DNA from: UBA7672 sp040398425
GTDB taxonomy: Bacteria; Pseudomonadota; Alphaproteobacteria; Caulobacterales; Hyphomonadaceae
DNA length: 64,000 nucleotides
NCBI GenBank assembly: GCA_040398425.1
Contig: JBBATZ010000003.1
Location: 89,164-153,163 of the forward strand
Reading direction: 5' to 3'
Part shown: in pieces, positions 1 to 8,359 of the stretch
Layout: each line of letters starts with the position of its first letter
Numbering within the stretch: position 1 is the first letter of the stretch
Made by a program: the position numbers and the translations under genes
The notes under the pieces: model-generated
What the model saw: the letters and a program-made list of their open reading frames with translations, nothing else
Databases searched by the model: none
Told to the model about the DNA's origin: nothing

Positions 1-1
1 C

Positions 2-316
2 GTGCTCGACAACTTCAAGTCAGCGACCCCGGACATGGCCGCCGTCACAACGGCCGCCGCCAAGGTCAAAGGCTATGCCGACGAAATGGGCACATGGTTC
101 CCGCCCGGCACTGCTGCAGAACCGGGCAAGCCGGGCGCGAAGCCGAACATCTGGACCGACCGGGCGACGTTTGATGCCGCGCTGGTGAAGCTGCAGGCGG
201 AAGCGACGAAGCTCGCGGCTGTGACGGACGCAGCGTCGCTGAAGGCGCAATTCCCGGCGACGGGCGCAACCTGCAAGGGCTGCCACGACACGTTCCGCGA
301 AGAGCACAAGAAATAG
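2..316 (+). CDS. Cytochrome c' (class II c-type), 3' part
   Basis: This is the C-terminal part of a periplasmic haem protein; the gene runs off the left edge, so the first in-frame GTG is probably not the true start. The end carries the haem-attachment motif CKGCH, about 10 residues before the stop, followed by a charged tail (DTFREEHKK). A CxxCH placed at the extreme C-terminus of a helical protein is the hallmark of cytochrome c' rather than class I cytochromes. The visible 104 residues would cover most of the usual four-helix mature domain. The stop is 2 bases before the next gene, a membrane cytochrome b, so the two are very likely one electron-transfer operon. A role in electron transfer or in binding small gases is known for the family, but nothing here selects between them. 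Confidence 0.85.
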   Translation: MLDNFKSATPDMAAVTTAAAKVKGYADEMGTWFPPGTAAEPGKPGAKPNIWTDRATFDAALVKLQAEATKLAAVTDAASLKAQFPATGATCKGCHDTFREEHKK

Positions 317-318
317 AC

Positions 319-1020
319 ATGCCCCCTGACCGGCCGCAGGCGCAGCCTGGACCCCCTTCGCCGCCTGCACGGCAGAAAGTGTGGGATGCGCCGACGCGGC
401 TGGTACACTGGCTGTTCGTGTTCTGCGTCGCGTTCTCGTGGTGGACCGTCGAGAATGACAGAATGGACTGGCATTACTGGTCGGGGCTGACCCTGCTCGG
501 CCTGCTGGTGTTTCGCATCTACTGGGGATTTGCCGGACCCGAGACCGCGCGGTTTGCGCAGTTCGTCAAAGGACCGGGCGCGGTGCTTGGCTATCTGCCG
601 AAACTGCTGAAGCCGAACTATCGCGCGGCCTTCGGGCATAATCCGCTGGGCGCATTGAGTGTTGTGGCAATCCTCGGCGCGCTGATCACGCAGGTGACGC
701 TCGGCCTGTTCGCGTCTGACACGGACGGGCTCGAGTCAGGTCCGCTGTCGCGCTATGTCAGCTATGAGGTCTCGAAGGATGCGGGTGAGCTGCACGAGGA
801 CTTCTTCAAGGTTCTGCTCGTGCTGATTGGTCTGCACATCGCGGCAATCGCCTTCTATCTGATCATCAAGCGCACGAATCTCATCGGACCGATGTTCACG
901 GGCAAGCGCAGCGCGGCGAATGCGGAAGGGCCGGCGGCGGGAGTTGGACCCATGCCACTGCGGCGGTTTGCGATCGGGGTGGCGCTGGCGCTTGCAGCGG
1001 TATGGCTGGTGGTGCGCTAG
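319..1020 (+). CDS. Cytochrome b561-type membrane protein
   Basis: This 233-residue protein is a di-haem integral membrane cytochrome of the bacterial b561 / hydrogenase-cytochrome-b type. A hydrophilic start is followed by VWDAPTRLVHWLFVF, the typical first helix of this family with its haem histidine, then further helices (LTLLGLLVFRIYW, LSVVAILGALITQVTLGLF, LLVLIGLHIAAIAFYLII) and a last C-terminal helix ending LAAVWLVVR. Histidines in helices 1, 2 and the LIGLHIAAIAF helix could ligate haem. It directly follows the cytochrome c' gene (2-base gap), the common pairing in which the membrane protein passes electrons between the quinone pool and the periplasmic cytochrome. The electron donor and acceptor are inference. 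Confidence 0.85.
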   Translation: MPPDRPQAQPGPPSPPARQKVWDAPTRLVHWLFVFCVAFSWWTVENDRMDWHYWSGLTLLGLLVFRIYWGFAGPETARFAQFVKGPGAVLGYLPKLLKPNYRAAFGHNPLGALSVVAILGALITQVTLGLFASDTDGLESGPLSRYVSYEVSKDAGELHEDFFKVLLVLIGLHIAAIAFYLIIKRTNLIGPMFTGKRSAANAEGPAAGVGPMPLRRFAIGVALALAAVWLVVR

Positions 1021-1021
1021 A

Positions 1022-1348
1022 CTAGCTCGCCTCGTCCACTCTGCGTGACAGCATCTCGATACGTGCAGCAGCGTCAGTCAGCAGGGTGGCGGCGCGGTTC
1101 TCGAGCGTGCGGATACGGTCGTCGAGTGCGGCAGCGCCGGTATCGACGGCCTGCGCGTCGAGTTCGTCCAGCAGCGAAATCCCGGCGGCGAGAAACAGGC
1201 GTTCGTCCCCGATATCGCCCAACGCCTCGGTCAGTTCCCTGACGCGCTGATCGAAACGCGCGCCGAGCTCCTCCAGCCGGGCTTCCTGGCCGGGAGCGCA
1301 GCTGAGCGCGTAGCGCTTTCCACCAATTAGAAGGTCAGCCTTGGCCAC
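1022..1348 (-). CDS. zapA: Cell division protein ZapA
   Basis: This small protein (108 residues) is a FtsZ-ring stabiliser of the ZapA family. The N-terminal globular part has the typical pattern of a short beta strand (DLLIGGKRYALSC), then a helix with EERLEELGxRFD-like spacing, and an ERLFLAAGISLLDEL segment; the C-terminal half is a coiled coil (LDDRIRTLENRAATLLTDAAARIEML). The start is GTG, with a purine-rich AAAGG stretch upstream. It is downstream of and co-directional with the DUF4164 coiled-coil gene, 38 bases away, a pairing common in alphaproteobacteria. In many bacteria 6S RNA follows zapA; here the stop is one base from the convergent cytochrome b stop, so there is no room for it. 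Confidence 0.88.
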   Translation of the reverse strand: MAKADLLIGGKRYALSCAPGQEARLEELGARFDQRVRELTEALGDIGDERLFLAAGISLLDELDAQAVDTGAAALDDRIRTLENRAATLLTDAAARIEMLSRRVDEAS

Positions 1349-1386
1349 GAAAGAGCCCGCCTTTCAACGCCATCATAGACCGAAAC

Positions 1387-1674
1387 CTAGACCTTGCCGA
1401 GCGCTTCGCGAACCTCGGAAATCGCAGCTCCCAGCGCCTCCGAGGCCTCATCGGCCAGACGCTGGAGCTCCTTCTCTCTCGCTTTAGCAACGTCAAGGTC
1501 GCTCGCGAGGCGAGCCCGGTCCTTGCGCAACGCCTCGGCTTCCTTCTGATGCCCGCGATGATCGTCCAGACGCTCGAAAAGCCCGTCCAGGCGGCCTTCG
1601 AGACGGTCGATAGCCGCCTCAAGGCGCTTTACGGCCGAGTCGATAATCTCCTGATTTTCAGGCGCTTCGGCCAT
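1387..1674 (-). CDS. DUF4164-family coiled-coil protein
   Basis: This is a predicted cytoplasmic protein of 95 residues, almost entirely charged coiled coil: heptad-like runs such as IDSAVKRLEAAIDRLEGRLD and an Arg/Glu/Lys-rich middle. It lies immediately upstream of zapA on the same strand, and such small coiled-coil genes paired with zapA are usually assigned to DUF4164. The ATG at 1674 is preferred to the GTG two codons earlier because AAGGA stands seven bases before it. A structural role near the divisome is inferred from the neighbour only; no catalytic motif is visible. Confidence 0.75.
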   Translation of the reverse strand: MAEAPENQEIIDSAVKRLEAAIDRLEGRLDGLFERLDDHRGHQKEAEALRKDRARLASDLDVAKAREKELQRLADEASEALGAAISEVREALGKV

Positions 1675-1819
1675 CCCCACATCCTTCCAGTGGCTCCTAT
1701 TTGATGCCTGTGAACAAAGCGCGCAATGGCGTGTTGCCGCGGGAAATCCGCTTTGAACAGAGGCGCAAAGCCGTTAACCAGCCCCGATACCTGCCCTACA
1801 GGCCGCCGGAGAACGTGAC

Positions 1820-3787
1820 ATGGCCCAACTTCCGCTCGCGAACGCCATCCGGGCCCTGAGCATGGACGCCGTCGAAAAGGCCCAGAGCGGGCATTGCGGC
1901 CTGCCGCTCGGTTTTGCCGACGTCGCGACCCTGCTTTTCGAGGAGTTCCTGAAATTCGACGCTGCGGCCCCGGAATGGCCCGACCGCGACCGGCTCGTGC
2001 TGTCGGCCGGACATGGCTCGATGCTGCTCTATTCCCTGCTTTTCCTCACTGGTTCGCCGGACGTGACGCTCGATGAGATCAGGAGTTTCCGCCAGCTCGG
2101 CTCCAAGACGCCAGGCCATCCGGAGTTCGGCCACACGCGCGGCGTCGAGACCACGACGGGTCCGCTGGGTCAGGGCCTCGCGAATGCGGTCGGCATGGCG
2201 ATGGCGGAACGCCACCTCAATGCGCGCTTCGGCGATGATCTCGTCAACCACAAGACCTATGTGATCGCGGGCGATGGGTGCCTGATGGAAGGCATCAGCC
2301 AGGAAGCGCTGACGCTCGCCGGCCACCTGCGCCTCAGGAACCTGATCGTGCTGTTCGACGACAACGCCGTCACCATCGATGGCTCGACCGGCATGGCCGA
2401 TGACACCGACCAGCTGAAGCGCTTCAAGGCATCGGGCTGGGATGTGACGCGCGTTGACGGTCACAACATGGACGCAGTGCGCGGCGCGCTGCAGGCGGCG
2501 CAGACTGCCGACCGCCCGACACTGATCGCGTGCAAGACCATTATCGGCTATGGCGCGCCGAAGATCGCAGGCACCGGCCCGGCGCATGGCGGCCCCTACG
2601 GCGCTGAAGAGATTGCTGGCATCCGCACGGCGATCAACTGGCCGCATGCGCCGTTCGTGGTGCCGGATGAAATCCTGCAGGCGTGGCGCAAGATCGGCGC
2701 ACAGGGCGCCCCTCATCGCGCCGCCTGGGAGAAGCGTCTCGGTGCTTCCGACAAGCACGCAAGCTTCGAGGCAGCGCTCTCAGGCAAGCTGCCCGACGGA
2801 TTGTCGGCGAAGATCAATGAGCACAAGAGAAAAGTCGTCGAGGGCCAGAAGGCCGATGCCACGCGCAAATGGTCCGGCGCAGCGCTGGAAATCCTCACCG
2901 AGCTGGTTCCCGAGATGATCGGCGGTTCGGCCGACCTCACCGGCTCCAACAACACGCGCACCGCGTCCGCAAAGACGCCCCTGTCGGCGGAGAATTACGC
3001 CGGGCGTTACGTGCACTGGGGCATCCGCGAGCACACCATGGCTGCCGCGATGAACGGCATGGCGCTGCATGGCGGCATCATTCCGTATTCGGGCACCTTC
3101 CTCGTATTCTCGGATTACTCGCGCCCGGCCATCCGCCTTGGCGCCCTGATGAACCAGCGCGTCATCCATGTCATGACACACGACTCGATCGGCGTTGGCG
3201 AGGATGGCCCGACGCACCAGCCCGTCGAGCACGTCGCCAGCCTGCGCAATATTCCGAACCTTCTCGTCTTCCGCCCGGCGGACGGCGTCGAATCCGCCGA
3301 GGCGTGGGAAGTCGCGTTGAAGACGACCACCGGCCCGTCGCTGATCGCCCTCACCCGACAGAACCTGGCGCCCGCGCGCAGAACGCACACCGACGAGAAC
3401 CTGGTCGCCAGGGGCGGCTATGTCGTATCGCCTGCGACCAGGCCCGAGAAGGTCGTGTTGCTCGCGACCGGTTCCGAGGTCGAGATCGCGCTCGAAGCGC
3501 AAAAGGCTCTGGAGGCCGAAGGCATCGGCGCCCGCGTCGTTTCGATGCCCTGCTTCTCGCTGTTTGCCGCGCAGCCGGCCGGATACCGCTCGGAAACACT
3601 CGGCGGCGACCTGCCGAAAGTGGCCGTGGAAGCGGGCATTCGCGATGGTTGGGATCGCTGGATCGGCCCGGACGGCGGCTTTGTCGGCATGACCGGCTTT
3701 GGCGCGTCCGCCCCTTACAAGGCGCTCTACAAGCACTTCGGCATCACCGCCGAAGCAGTGGTAGCCGCCGCCAAAGAGCGCCTTTAG
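1820..3787 (+). CDS. tkt: Transketolase
   Basis: This thiamine-diphosphate enzyme moves two-carbon ketol units between sugar phosphates in the non-oxidative pentose phosphate pathway. The 655-residue length is normal. Visible landmarks in order are the early substrate-binding region (SGHCGLPLGFADVATLLF), HGSMLLYSLL, GPLGQGLANAVGMA, the ThDP/metal motif GDGCLMEGISQEAL...DDNAVTIDG, the pyrimidine-domain segment ending HWGIREHTMAAAMNG with its catalytic Glu, and HDSIGVGEDGPTHQPVEHVASLR. GGAG lies eight bases before the ATG. It opens a cluster of carbon genes with gap, pgk and fba, but 179 bases and a palindrome separate it from gap, so gap probably has its own promoter. Confidence 0.97.
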   Translation: MAQLPLANAIRALSMDAVEKAQSGHCGLPLGFADVATLLFEEFLKFDAAAPEWPDRDRLVLSAGHGSMLLYSLLFLTGSPDVTLDEIRSFRQLGSKTPGHPEFGHTRGVETTTGPLGQGLANAVGMAMAERHLNARFGDDLVNHKTYVIAGDGCLMEGISQEALTLAGHLRLRNLIVLFDDNAVTIDGSTGMADDTDQLKRFKASGWDVTRVDGHNMDAVRGALQAAQTADRPTLIACKTIIGYGAPKIAGTGPAHGGPYGAEEIAGIRTAINWPHAPFVVPDEILQAWRKIGAQGAPHRAAWEKRLGASDKHASFEAALSGKLPDGLSAKINEHKRKVVEGQKADATRKWSGAALEILTELVPEMIGGSADLTGSNNTRTASAKTPLSAENYAGRYVHWGIREHTMAAAMNGMALHGGIIPYSGTFLVFSDYSRPAIRLGALMNQRVIHVMTHDSIGVGEDGPTHQPVEHVASLRNIPNLLVFRPADGVESAEAWEVALKTTTGPSLIALTRQNLAPARRTHTDENLVARGGYVVSPATRPEKVVLLATGSEVEIALEAQKALEAEGIGARVVSMPCFSLFAAQPAGYRSETLGGDLPKVAVEAGIRDGWDRWIGPDGGFVGMTGFGASAPYKALYKHFGITAEAVVAAAKERL

Positions 3788-3796
3788 CGAACGCTG

Positions 3797-3808
3797 TAAG
3801 CGCGCTTA
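3797..3808. promoter_or_regulatory. 12-bp palindrome between tkt and gap
   Basis: TAAGCGCGCTTA is a perfect 12-base palindrome ten bases after the tkt stop and about 160 bases before gap. The central CG and the TAAGCG arms resemble operators of LacI-family regulators, several of which control central carbon genes in alphaproteobacteria. No regulator gene is present in the window, so the assignment is tentative. Confidence 0.3.
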
Positions 3809-3966
3809 TCGCCAGGCTCACGAAGTGCTGCAGTGAATTGCGTGATTTTCACCACGCAAAGCACTCGCATCGCGCCCAAAATCCGGTATTAGCCCCCGCA
3901 TAAGACCGTGGCCTGTCAGGCCCTTCTCCTGCATCCCCGGCCGCATTGGATATTTGAGGTTTTGCG

Positions 3967-4974
3967 ATGGCTGTTCGTGTTGCGATCAACGGCTTTGGTC
4001 GGATCGGTAGGCTGGTTCTTCGTTCCATCCTGGAACACAAGCGCACGGACATTCAGGTCGTCGCCGTCAACGACCTCGGCCCGGTCGAAACCAACGTTCA
4101 CCTCCTGAAATACGATAGCGTCCACGGCCCGTTGAACATGGACGTGAAAATCGAAGGCGACACTGTCTCGGTCGGCAACCAGACCTTCAAGGTCACCGCG
4201 ATCAAGAACCCGGCCGAGCTGCCACACAAGGAGCTCAACGTCGATATCGCGTTCGAGTGCACCGGCATTTTCACGGCCAAGGACAAGGCCGCCGCCCACC
4301 TCGCCGCCGGCGCCAAGCGCGTGCTGATCTCGGCGCCAGGCGAGAACTCCGACCTCACTGTTGTCTACGGCGTGAACCATCAGAAGCTCACCAGGGAGCA
4401 CATGATCGTCTCGAACGCCTCGTGCACCACCAACTGCCTCGTGCCGGTGGTCAGCGTCCTTCACGACGCCATCGGCATCGAGAAGGGCATGATGACGACG
4501 ATCCACTCCTACACCGGCGACCAGCCTACGCTGGATACGATGCACAAGGATCTCTATCGCGGCCGCGCGGCTGCGCTCTCGATGATCCCGACCTCGACCG
4601 GCGCCGCGAAGGCTGTCGGCCTCGTCCTGCCGGATCTCAATGGCAAGCTCGATGGCGTGTCGGTGCGCGTGCCGACCCCGAACGTCTCGCTGGTCGACCT
4701 GAAATTCGTCGCCAGGCGCGCGACGACGGCGAAAGAGGTCAACGACCTCATCCGCGCCGCAGCCAACGGACCGCTGAAAGGAATTCTCGGCTACACCGAC
4801 GAGAAGCTCGTCTCGTCCGACTTCAACCACAATCCGCACTCGTCGATTTTCCATACCGACCAGACCAAGGTCATGGACGGCACGTTCGTCTCGATCATGA
4901 GCTGGTACGACAATGAATGGGGCTTCTCGACCCGCATGAGCGACACCGCTGTTGCGTGGGCGAAGCTGATCTAG
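3967..4974 (+). CDS. gap: Type I glyceraldehyde-3-phosphate dehydrogenase
   Basis: This homotetrameric cytoplasmic enzyme interconverts glyceraldehyde 3-phosphate and 1,3-bisphosphoglycerate with NAD(P). The N-terminus has the Rossmann motif INGFGRIGRLVLR; the catalytic cysteine sits in NASCTTNCLVPV, and the phosphate-binding residues lie in IHSYTGDQPTLD and SMIPTSTGAAKAVG. The C-terminus has the conserved SWYDNEWGFSTRM. The length (335) is typical. The stop TAG shares its G with the GTG of the next gene, giving tight translational coupling into the DUF6173-like gene and then pgk. Confidence 0.97.
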   Translation: MAVRVAINGFGRIGRLVLRSILEHKRTDIQVVAVNDLGPVETNVHLLKYDSVHGPLNMDVKIEGDTVSVGNQTFKVTAIKNPAELPHKELNVDIAFECTGIFTAKDKAAAHLAAGAKRVLISAPGENSDLTVVYGVNHQKLTREHMIVSNASCTTNCLVPVVSVLHDAIGIEKGMMTTIHSYTGDQPTLDTMHKDLYRGRAAALSMIPTSTGAAKAVGLVLPDLNGKLDGVSVRVPTPNVSLVDLKFVARRATTAKEVNDLIRAAANGPLKGILGYTDEKLVSSDFNHNPHSSIFHTDQTKVMDGTFVSIMSWYDNEWGFSTRMSDTAVAWAKLI

Positions 4975-5450
4975 TGGCGGACTCGCAAAACTCGGCCGCG
5001 GCGGAAACGACGACTGAGCATGTCGCCGTTAGCCCCCCGGCCTCGCCACCCTACACGGTGAAGGACGGCGTGGTTGAAAGCGGCGCGCCTGCGACGACCG
5101 AAGACAAGCCTTTCGATCCCGCCGCGTGGATGCACCAGCGTCTGGTCAACCAGATCGTCGCGTTCGAAAAGAATCTTGGTCCCGATCACGAGATCGGCGG
5201 ACGTTTTGTCGAAGGACCGGGCTCGGAGCCGCTGCACATTTCCAATGTCGCCAGCTGGGGCCCGGACATGATCCTGTTCATGGGGCAGTTTGCGGACGGC
5301 CGGAAATTCGAGCTGATCCAGCACTACAGCCAAGTGAGCGTGCTGCTGGTCGCCGTGCCCAAGACGGCCGAACAGCCACGCCGTATCGGCTTCGAGCTCT
5401 TGAAGAACATGCCGGAACTGCCGCAGCCCTGGGGCGATCCGGAAAGCTAG
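4974..5450 (+). CDS. DUF6173-like protein coupled to gap
   Basis: This gene encodes 158 residues from a GTG that overlaps the gap stop by one base (TAGTG). The first 50 residues are acidic, Ala/Thr/Pro-rich and probably disordered; the rest forms one domain with a helix (MHQRLVNQIVAFEKNL), then GGRFV, ISNVASWGPDMILFMG and the end LIQHYSQVSVLLVAVPK. That pattern matches the family I remember as DUF6173, which has no known function. The position between gap and pgk, with stop/start overlap on one side and 41 bases on the other, suggests a role tied to the triose-phosphate enzymes, but this is inference. No signal peptide or membrane segment is seen. Confidence 0.7.
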   Translation: MADSQNSAAAETTTEHVAVSPPASPPYTVKDGVVESGAPATTEDKPFDPAAWMHQRLVNQIVAFEKNLGPDHEIGGRFVEGPGSEPLHISNVASWGPDMILFMGQFADGRKFELIQHYSQVSVLLVAVPKTAEQPRRIGFELLKNMPELPQPWGDPES

Positions 5451-5491
5451 GCAGACCGACAGATATCATCGCAGGACCGGGACTTCAGATC

Positions 5492-6682
5492 ATGACCTTC
5501 CGCACGCTTCAGGGCGCAGACCTTCACGGCAAGACGGCGCTTGTCCGTGTCGACTTCAACGTACCGATGGATGAGGGCAAGGTTACGGACGACACGCGCC
5601 TCAAGGCGGCGCTGCCCACGATCGCACTGCTGTCGAAGGCGGGCGCAAAGACGGTGCTGCTCGCGCACTTTGACCGCCCCAAGGGCAAGCGCGTGGCGAG
5701 CATGAGCCTCAAGCCCGTGCTCGATGATCTCGCGGCGCTGGTGGGCAAGCCGGTGGCGTGGGCCGATGACTGCATCGGTGAGCCGGCCATGACGACGATC
5801 AACGCGATGAAGCCGGGCGACGTCGCCCTGCTGGAAAACGTGCGCTATCATGCGGGCGAGGAAAAGAACGATCCGGCGTTCGCGGCCGAACTCGCCAAGC
5901 TCGGCGACATCTATGTCAACGACGCCTTCTCCGCCGCGCATCGCGCGCATGCCTCCACCGAGGGTGTGGCGAAGCTGCTGCCGGCCTATCCGGGCCTGTC
6001 GATGGATAGGGAGCTCAACGCACTGGATGCCGCACTCGGCAATCCGCAGCGACCGGTGATCGGTATCGTCGGCGGCTCGAAAGTCTCGACCAAGCTCGAC
6101 CTGCTCAAGAATCTCGTCACCAAGCTCGACAAGCTCGCGATCGGCGGCGGCATGGCCAACACCTTCCTCTATGCGCAGGGCCATGATGTCGGGGCGTCCT
6201 ATTGCGAGAAGGACCTCGCCGAAACCGCGCGCGAGATCATTCGCCTGGCGGGCCAGAACAACTGCAAGCTCTTCCTGCCGCTCGACATCGTTGTGTCGGA
6301 GCAGATGGCGGCGGGCGTTCCCATGCGCATTCGTGGCCTTGGCGAAGTGGATGAGCACGAGCGCATTCTCGACGCTGGTCCCGAGACCGTCGCACGCCTC
6401 AAGCGCGCCATGGGCAATTCTAAAACGCTGATCTGGAATGGCCCGCTCGGCGTGTTCGAGATCCCGCCCTTCCAGCGCGGCACGATGGAAGCGGCATGGC
6501 ACGCAGCCCAGCTCTGCCGCGAAGGCAAACTGATCGCAGTTGCAGGCGGCGGCGATACGGTTTCCGCGCTCAACGCTGCTGGTGTCGCTGTGGACTTCAC
6601 CTTCGTCTCGACAGCAGGCGGCGCCTTCCTCGAATGGATGGAAGGCAAAGTCCTGCCGGGCGTCGAGGCTCTCAAGATCTGA
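5492..6682 (+). CDS. pgk: Phosphoglycerate kinase
   Basis: This monomeric cytoplasmic kinase interconverts 1,3-bisphosphoglycerate and 3-phosphoglycerate with ATP. The reading frame is open well upstream, but the ATG at 5492 gives the normal N-terminus (FRTLQGADLHGKTALVRVDFNVP) and 396 residues. Visible motifs are the substrate-binding RVDFNVP, VLLAHFDRPKG in place of the more usual SHLGRPKG, LLENVRYH, NDAFSAAHRAHAS, IVGGSKVSTK, the nucleotide-binding WNGPLGVFE and the closing GGGDTVSALN. It is the third gene of the gap operon; fba follows after 164 bases that hold its own likely control region. Confidence 0.96.
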   Translation: MTFRTLQGADLHGKTALVRVDFNVPMDEGKVTDDTRLKAALPTIALLSKAGAKTVLLAHFDRPKGKRVASMSLKPVLDDLAALVGKPVAWADDCIGEPAMTTINAMKPGDVALLENVRYHAGEEKNDPAFAAELAKLGDIYVNDAFSAAHRAHASTEGVAKLLPAYPGLSMDRELNALDAALGNPQRPVIGIVGGSKVSTKLDLLKNLVTKLDKLAIGGGMANTFLYAQGHDVGASYCEKDLAETAREIIRLAGQNNCKLFLPLDIVVSEQMAAGVPMRIRGLGEVDEHERILDAGPETVARLKRAMGNSKTLIWNGPLGVFEIPPFQRGTMEAAWHAAQLCREGKLIAVAGGGDTVSALNAAGVAVDFTFVSTAGGAFLEWMEGKVLPGVEALKI

Positions 6683-6846
6683 TCGGCTACAGTTGAAATG
6701 CGCCTCGCGCTGGCCGTGAAGCAGAGTTGAACCTGGCAAACTTCTCAGTGAATTCACGCTTTTGGGGCGCTTTGACCATACCCCGCGGTTGACCGATTTC
6801 CCCTGTCCCGTCACAAGGCTGGATACATTTTTCATGGGGATCTTCG

Positions 6847-7935
6847 ATGGCGCGCATCACGCTTCGGCAACTGCTCGATCACGCAGCCGAGCACAGCTAT
6901 GGCCTGCCGGCGTTCAACATCAACAACATGGAACAAGCCCTCGCCATCATGGAGGCGGCTGACCAGGTCAACGCACCGGTGATCATGCAGGCCTCGCGCG
7001 GTGCGCGCTCCTACGCCAACGACATCGTGCTGAAGCACATCATCGACGCCTGCGCGGAAATGTATCCGAACATTCCGATCTGCATGCACCAGGATCACGG
7101 CAACGGCCCGGCCACCTGCGCCACCGCGATCCAGTTTGGTTTCACGTCCGTGATGATGGACGGCTCGCTCAGGGAAGATGCGAAGACGCCAGCCGACTAC
7201 GACTACAATGTCGACGTTACACGCCGCGTCGTGCAGATGGCGCATGCGTGCGGCGTGTCGGTTGAAGGTGAACTCGGCGTGCTTGGCTCGCTCGAGACCG
7301 GCATGGGCGAAGCCGAAGACGGCCACGGCGCCGAAGGCAAGCTCGATCATTCGCAGCTCCTCACCGATCCGGATCAGGCTGTCGACTTCGTGCGCGAGAC
7401 GCAGGTCGATGCGCTCGCCATCGCGATGGGCACCAGCCACGGGGCCTACAAATTCACGCGCAAGCCGGATGGCGAAGTGCTGGCGATGAACGTGATCGAG
7501 GAAATCCACCGTCGCCTGCCCAACACGCACCTTGTGATGCATGGCTCGTCATCGGTGCCGCAGGACCTGCAGGACGAGATCAACAAGTATGGCGGCAAGA
7601 TGCCTCAAACCTGGGGCGTGCCGGTCGAGGAGATCCAGCGCGGCATCCGCTCCGGCGTGCGCAAGATCAACATCGACACCGACAACCGCATGGCGATCAC
7701 CGGTGCGATCCGGAAAGTGCTCGTCGAAAAACCCGGCGAGTTCGACCCGCGCAGCTATCTGAAGCCCGCCAAGGAAGCGATGAAGAAAGTCTGCGTTCAG
7801 CGCTACCTGGAGTTCGGCTGCGAAGGCATGGCTGGCAAGATCAAGACGCTGTCGCTTGCGGTCATGGCGAAGGAATACGCCGCCGGCAAACTCGCGCCGA
7901 AATTCACGGCCGCAGCGAAGGTTGCTGCGGACTAA
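6847..7935 (+). CDS. fba: Class II fructose-bisphosphate aldolase
   Basis: This metal-dependent aldolase cleaves or forms fructose 1,6-bisphosphate. The protein (362 residues) belongs to the longer Calvin-cycle-like class II subtype. Key segments are GLPAFNINNMEQ, MHQDHGNGP with a metal-ligand histidine, SVEGELGVLGSLETG, the AMGTSHGAYKF loop, VMHGSSSVPQD with another metal ligand, and the phosphate-binding VRKINIDTDNRMA. The 164-base gap after pgk suggests its own promoter; it contains the small palindrome GTGAATTCAC at 6748-6757. A strong terminator follows. Confidence 0.96.
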   Translation: MARITLRQLLDHAAEHSYGLPAFNINNMEQALAIMEAADQVNAPVIMQASRGARSYANDIVLKHIIDACAEMYPNIPICMHQDHGNGPATCATAIQFGFTSVMMDGSLREDAKTPADYDYNVDVTRRVVQMAHACGVSVEGELGVLGSLETGMGEAEDGHGAEGKLDHSQLLTDPDQAVDFVRETQVDALAIAMGTSHGAYKFTRKPDGEVLAMNVIEEIHRRLPNTHLVMHGSSSVPQDLQDEINKYGGKMPQTWGVPVEEIQRGIRSGVRKINIDTDNRMAITGAIRKVLVEKPGEFDPRSYLKPAKEAMKKVCVQRYLEFGCEGMAGKIKTLSLAVMAKEYAAGKLAPKFTAAAKVAAD

Positions 7936-7961
7936 CGCTCCACAGCCTGTGAACATCGAAG

Positions 7962-7992
7962 GCGGCGCGATCCTGTGGATCGCGCCGCTTTT
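7962..7992 (+). terminator. Rho-independent terminator after fba
   Basis: A perfect 12-bp stem (GCGGCGCGATCC paired with its complement) with a three-base loop is followed by TTTT, 27 bases after the fba stop. It closes the carbon cluster. Confidence 0.9.
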
Positions 7993-8071
7993 ACGTCAAC
8001 TGGCCGGAATCGTGGGCTCTTTGTCTTGTGCATGCGTTGTGGACTACCCTGTGCACGGCTAGCGTCCACAC

Positions 8072-8317
8072 ATGCTTGAGATGCGGCCCTCCTGCGAATG
8101 CTGTGACAAGAACCTCGATCCCTCCGGAACCGAAGCCCGCATCTGCTCCTTCGAGTGCACCTTCTGCGCGGCCTGTTCTGACGAAACGCTCAAGGGCAAA
8201 TGCCCGAACTGCGGCGGCGGCCTGTTTCCACGCCCTCCCCGCGCAGCGGACAAGCTGGCGACGTATCCGGCCGCGACGAAGCGCGTTGTGAAAGCGGGCG
8301 GCTGCGCCCCAGCGTAG
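8072..8317 (+). CDS. DUF1272 cysteine-rich zinc-ribbon-like protein
   Basis: This 81-residue protein starts MLEMRPSCECCDKNL and carries ICSFECTFCAACSDE and KCPNCGGGLFPRPPR, the complete cysteine pattern of the DUF1272 family (CxxC-type pairs suited to binding zinc). The C-terminal third is basic and probably flexible. The family has no established function. It lies between fba and thiE on the same strand; the 42-base gap to thiE allows co-transcription, but no functional link is implied by the sequence. Confidence 0.85.
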   Translation: MLEMRPSCECCDKNLDPSGTEARICSFECTFCAACSDETLKGKCPNCGGGLFPRPPRAADKLATYPAATKRVVKAGGCAPA

Positions 8318-8359
8318 CTCCAACTTGCCCCTCTCCACGACCGGGCGTAATCCACGCCT

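Noticed and set aside
1022..1820. 6S RNA next to zapA
   Set aside because: The zapA stop is one base from the convergent gene, and the region upstream of DUF4164 is too short and lacks the long central-bubble hairpin.
8318..8359. TPP riboswitch before thiE
   Set aside because: The gap is only 42 bases and has none of the conserved TPP-sensor segments.
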